DNA of 36,080 nucleotides from Clostridia bacterium (lineage in GTDB: Bacteria > Bacillota > Clostridia > Oscillospirales > CAG-272), in assembly GCA_017471825.1 (NCBI GenBank), contig JAFURQ010000010.1, positions 1 through 36,080 of the forward strand. Reading direction: 5' to 3'. Below are positions 35,602-36,080 of the stretch, in pieces; position 1 is the stretch's first letter; the number at the start of each line of letters is the position of its first letter. The notes under the pieces were generated by a model, which did not search any database, was not told the DNA's origin, and saw only the letters and a program-made list of their open reading frames with translations. The position numbers were made by a program, and so were the translations under genes.

Positions 35602-36080
35602 CTCGTTTATAGGCGTGGTGGGTATTTCACCAATGCCGTTGTATATGATTTTAATACGCTGAACCCTGTGTCCGTCTACCTTTTCAGCCTTGTAAACGAG
35701 GATTTTTTCAACGAACACACGGATAAGCTCCGCATCGAGTTCCTTGATGTCCGTATACCTTCTAACCATCGAAAGGAAGGCATCGACACCGAGGGACTCG
35801 TTTTTTGCGTTTGCTATAAAGCTCTGCAGTTCCGCAATGCGATGTTCCAACTGTTTCTGTTCGGCTTCATAGGTAGCGGTCAGCTTTGCGAAACGCTCAT
35901 CGGAAACCTTGCCTTCGATGTTATCCTCATAAAGCCTTTGGATAATGCCATCAAGCTTGGTAACACGAGCCTTGGCTGCATCAAGTTCCTTCTTGCTCTC
36001 ACGAAGATTGCGTTCGGTTTATTGTTTGGATTTTTGTGTCACAATCCTTACGAACTCGTCCTCGTGTTCTCTCGCATAAG
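35590..36080 (-). pseudogene. 3' end of a large serine recombinase, broken by an in-frame stop; runs off the window
   Basis: On the minus strand one frame reads YAREHEDEFVRIVTQKSKQ, then TAA at 36021-36019, then continues in the same frame for 142 residues: TERNLRESKKELDAAKARV, RLYEDNIEGKVSDERFAKL, YTDIKELDAELIRVFVEKI and QRIKIIYNGIGEI. This coiled-coil plus tail is the C-terminal region (DUF4368 type) of large serine recombinases carried by conjugative or mobilisable elements of Clostridia. The stop would remove the tail needed for synapsis control, so the gene is probably inactive unless the TAA is a sequencing error. The catalytic N-terminal domain lies beyond the right edge. Confidence 0.82.

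Overview
The window looks like a chromosomal stretch of an anaerobic, endospore-forming Firmicute of class Clostridia, probably a gut lineage. The basis is a germination protease (gpr), Clostridia-type families (DUF421/DUF4363, DUF4364, TIGR03960/DUF2344, DUF512), strong Shine-Dalgarno sites, consensus sigma-A promoters, TagGHF-type wall polymer genes and an L-fucose isomerase. Species cannot be assigned from the sequence. Most of the window is ordinary core genome.

Layout. (a) 1-200: a consensus promoter and leader reading left off the window, very probably the start of an rRNA operon. (b) 278-1353 (+): DUF421 + DUF4363 membrane pair, whose end overlaps the convergent operon. (c) 7134-1271 (-): rlmB, a large membrane protein that looks like a decayed P-type ATPase, a TIGR03960 radical SAM protein and its DUF2344 partner, joined by short overlaps. 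(d) 10845-7341 (-): orphan peptide-type binding lipoprotein, DUF4364 regulator, stand-alone sigma factor, a tRNA-like element and a small zinc-ribbon protein. (e) 11095-11958 (+): gpr with a candidate forespore promoter. (f) 18790-12095 (-): cysS, Sel1-repeat protein, vanZ-like, DUF512 radical SAM protein, der, obg, apparently one operon from a consensus promoter to a strong terminator. (g) 19006-23878 (+): ftsK/spoIIIE, a DJ-1 family protein and a Cys-rich zinc protein. (h) 24445-23879 (-): cell-wall amidase; 24505-25260 (+): TtcA-like tRNA thiolase; 25402-27204 (+): fucI. (i) 31645-27324 (-): TagG/TagH exporter plus a fused glycosyltransferase/glycerophosphotransferase, the last visibly more A+T rich. 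(j) 31794-32357 (+): small DUF6512-like membrane protein; 34397-32394 (-): ligA; 34617-35516 (+): YitT family. (k) 35590-36080 (-): 3' end of a large serine recombinase broken by an in-frame stop, marking the edge of an integrated or decaying mobile element.

Together these are mainly translation and ribosome assembly (rlmB, der, obg, cysS, TtcA-like), chromosome handling (ftsK, ligA), envelope building (TagGHF, amidase, vanZ-like) and sporulation/germination (gpr). The least explained object is the P-type-ATPase-like membrane protein at 3867-6296: it keeps the eight-helix layout and a recognisable nucleotide-binding segment but has lost the conserved phosphorylation, actuator and ion-site motifs, and it carries a long acidic N-terminal tail. 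Start codons were moved downstream of the longest reading frame where a Shine-Dalgarno site supports it. No CRISPR array, riboswitch or intact insertion sequence was seen, and no stretch longer than 300 bases lacks a gene.
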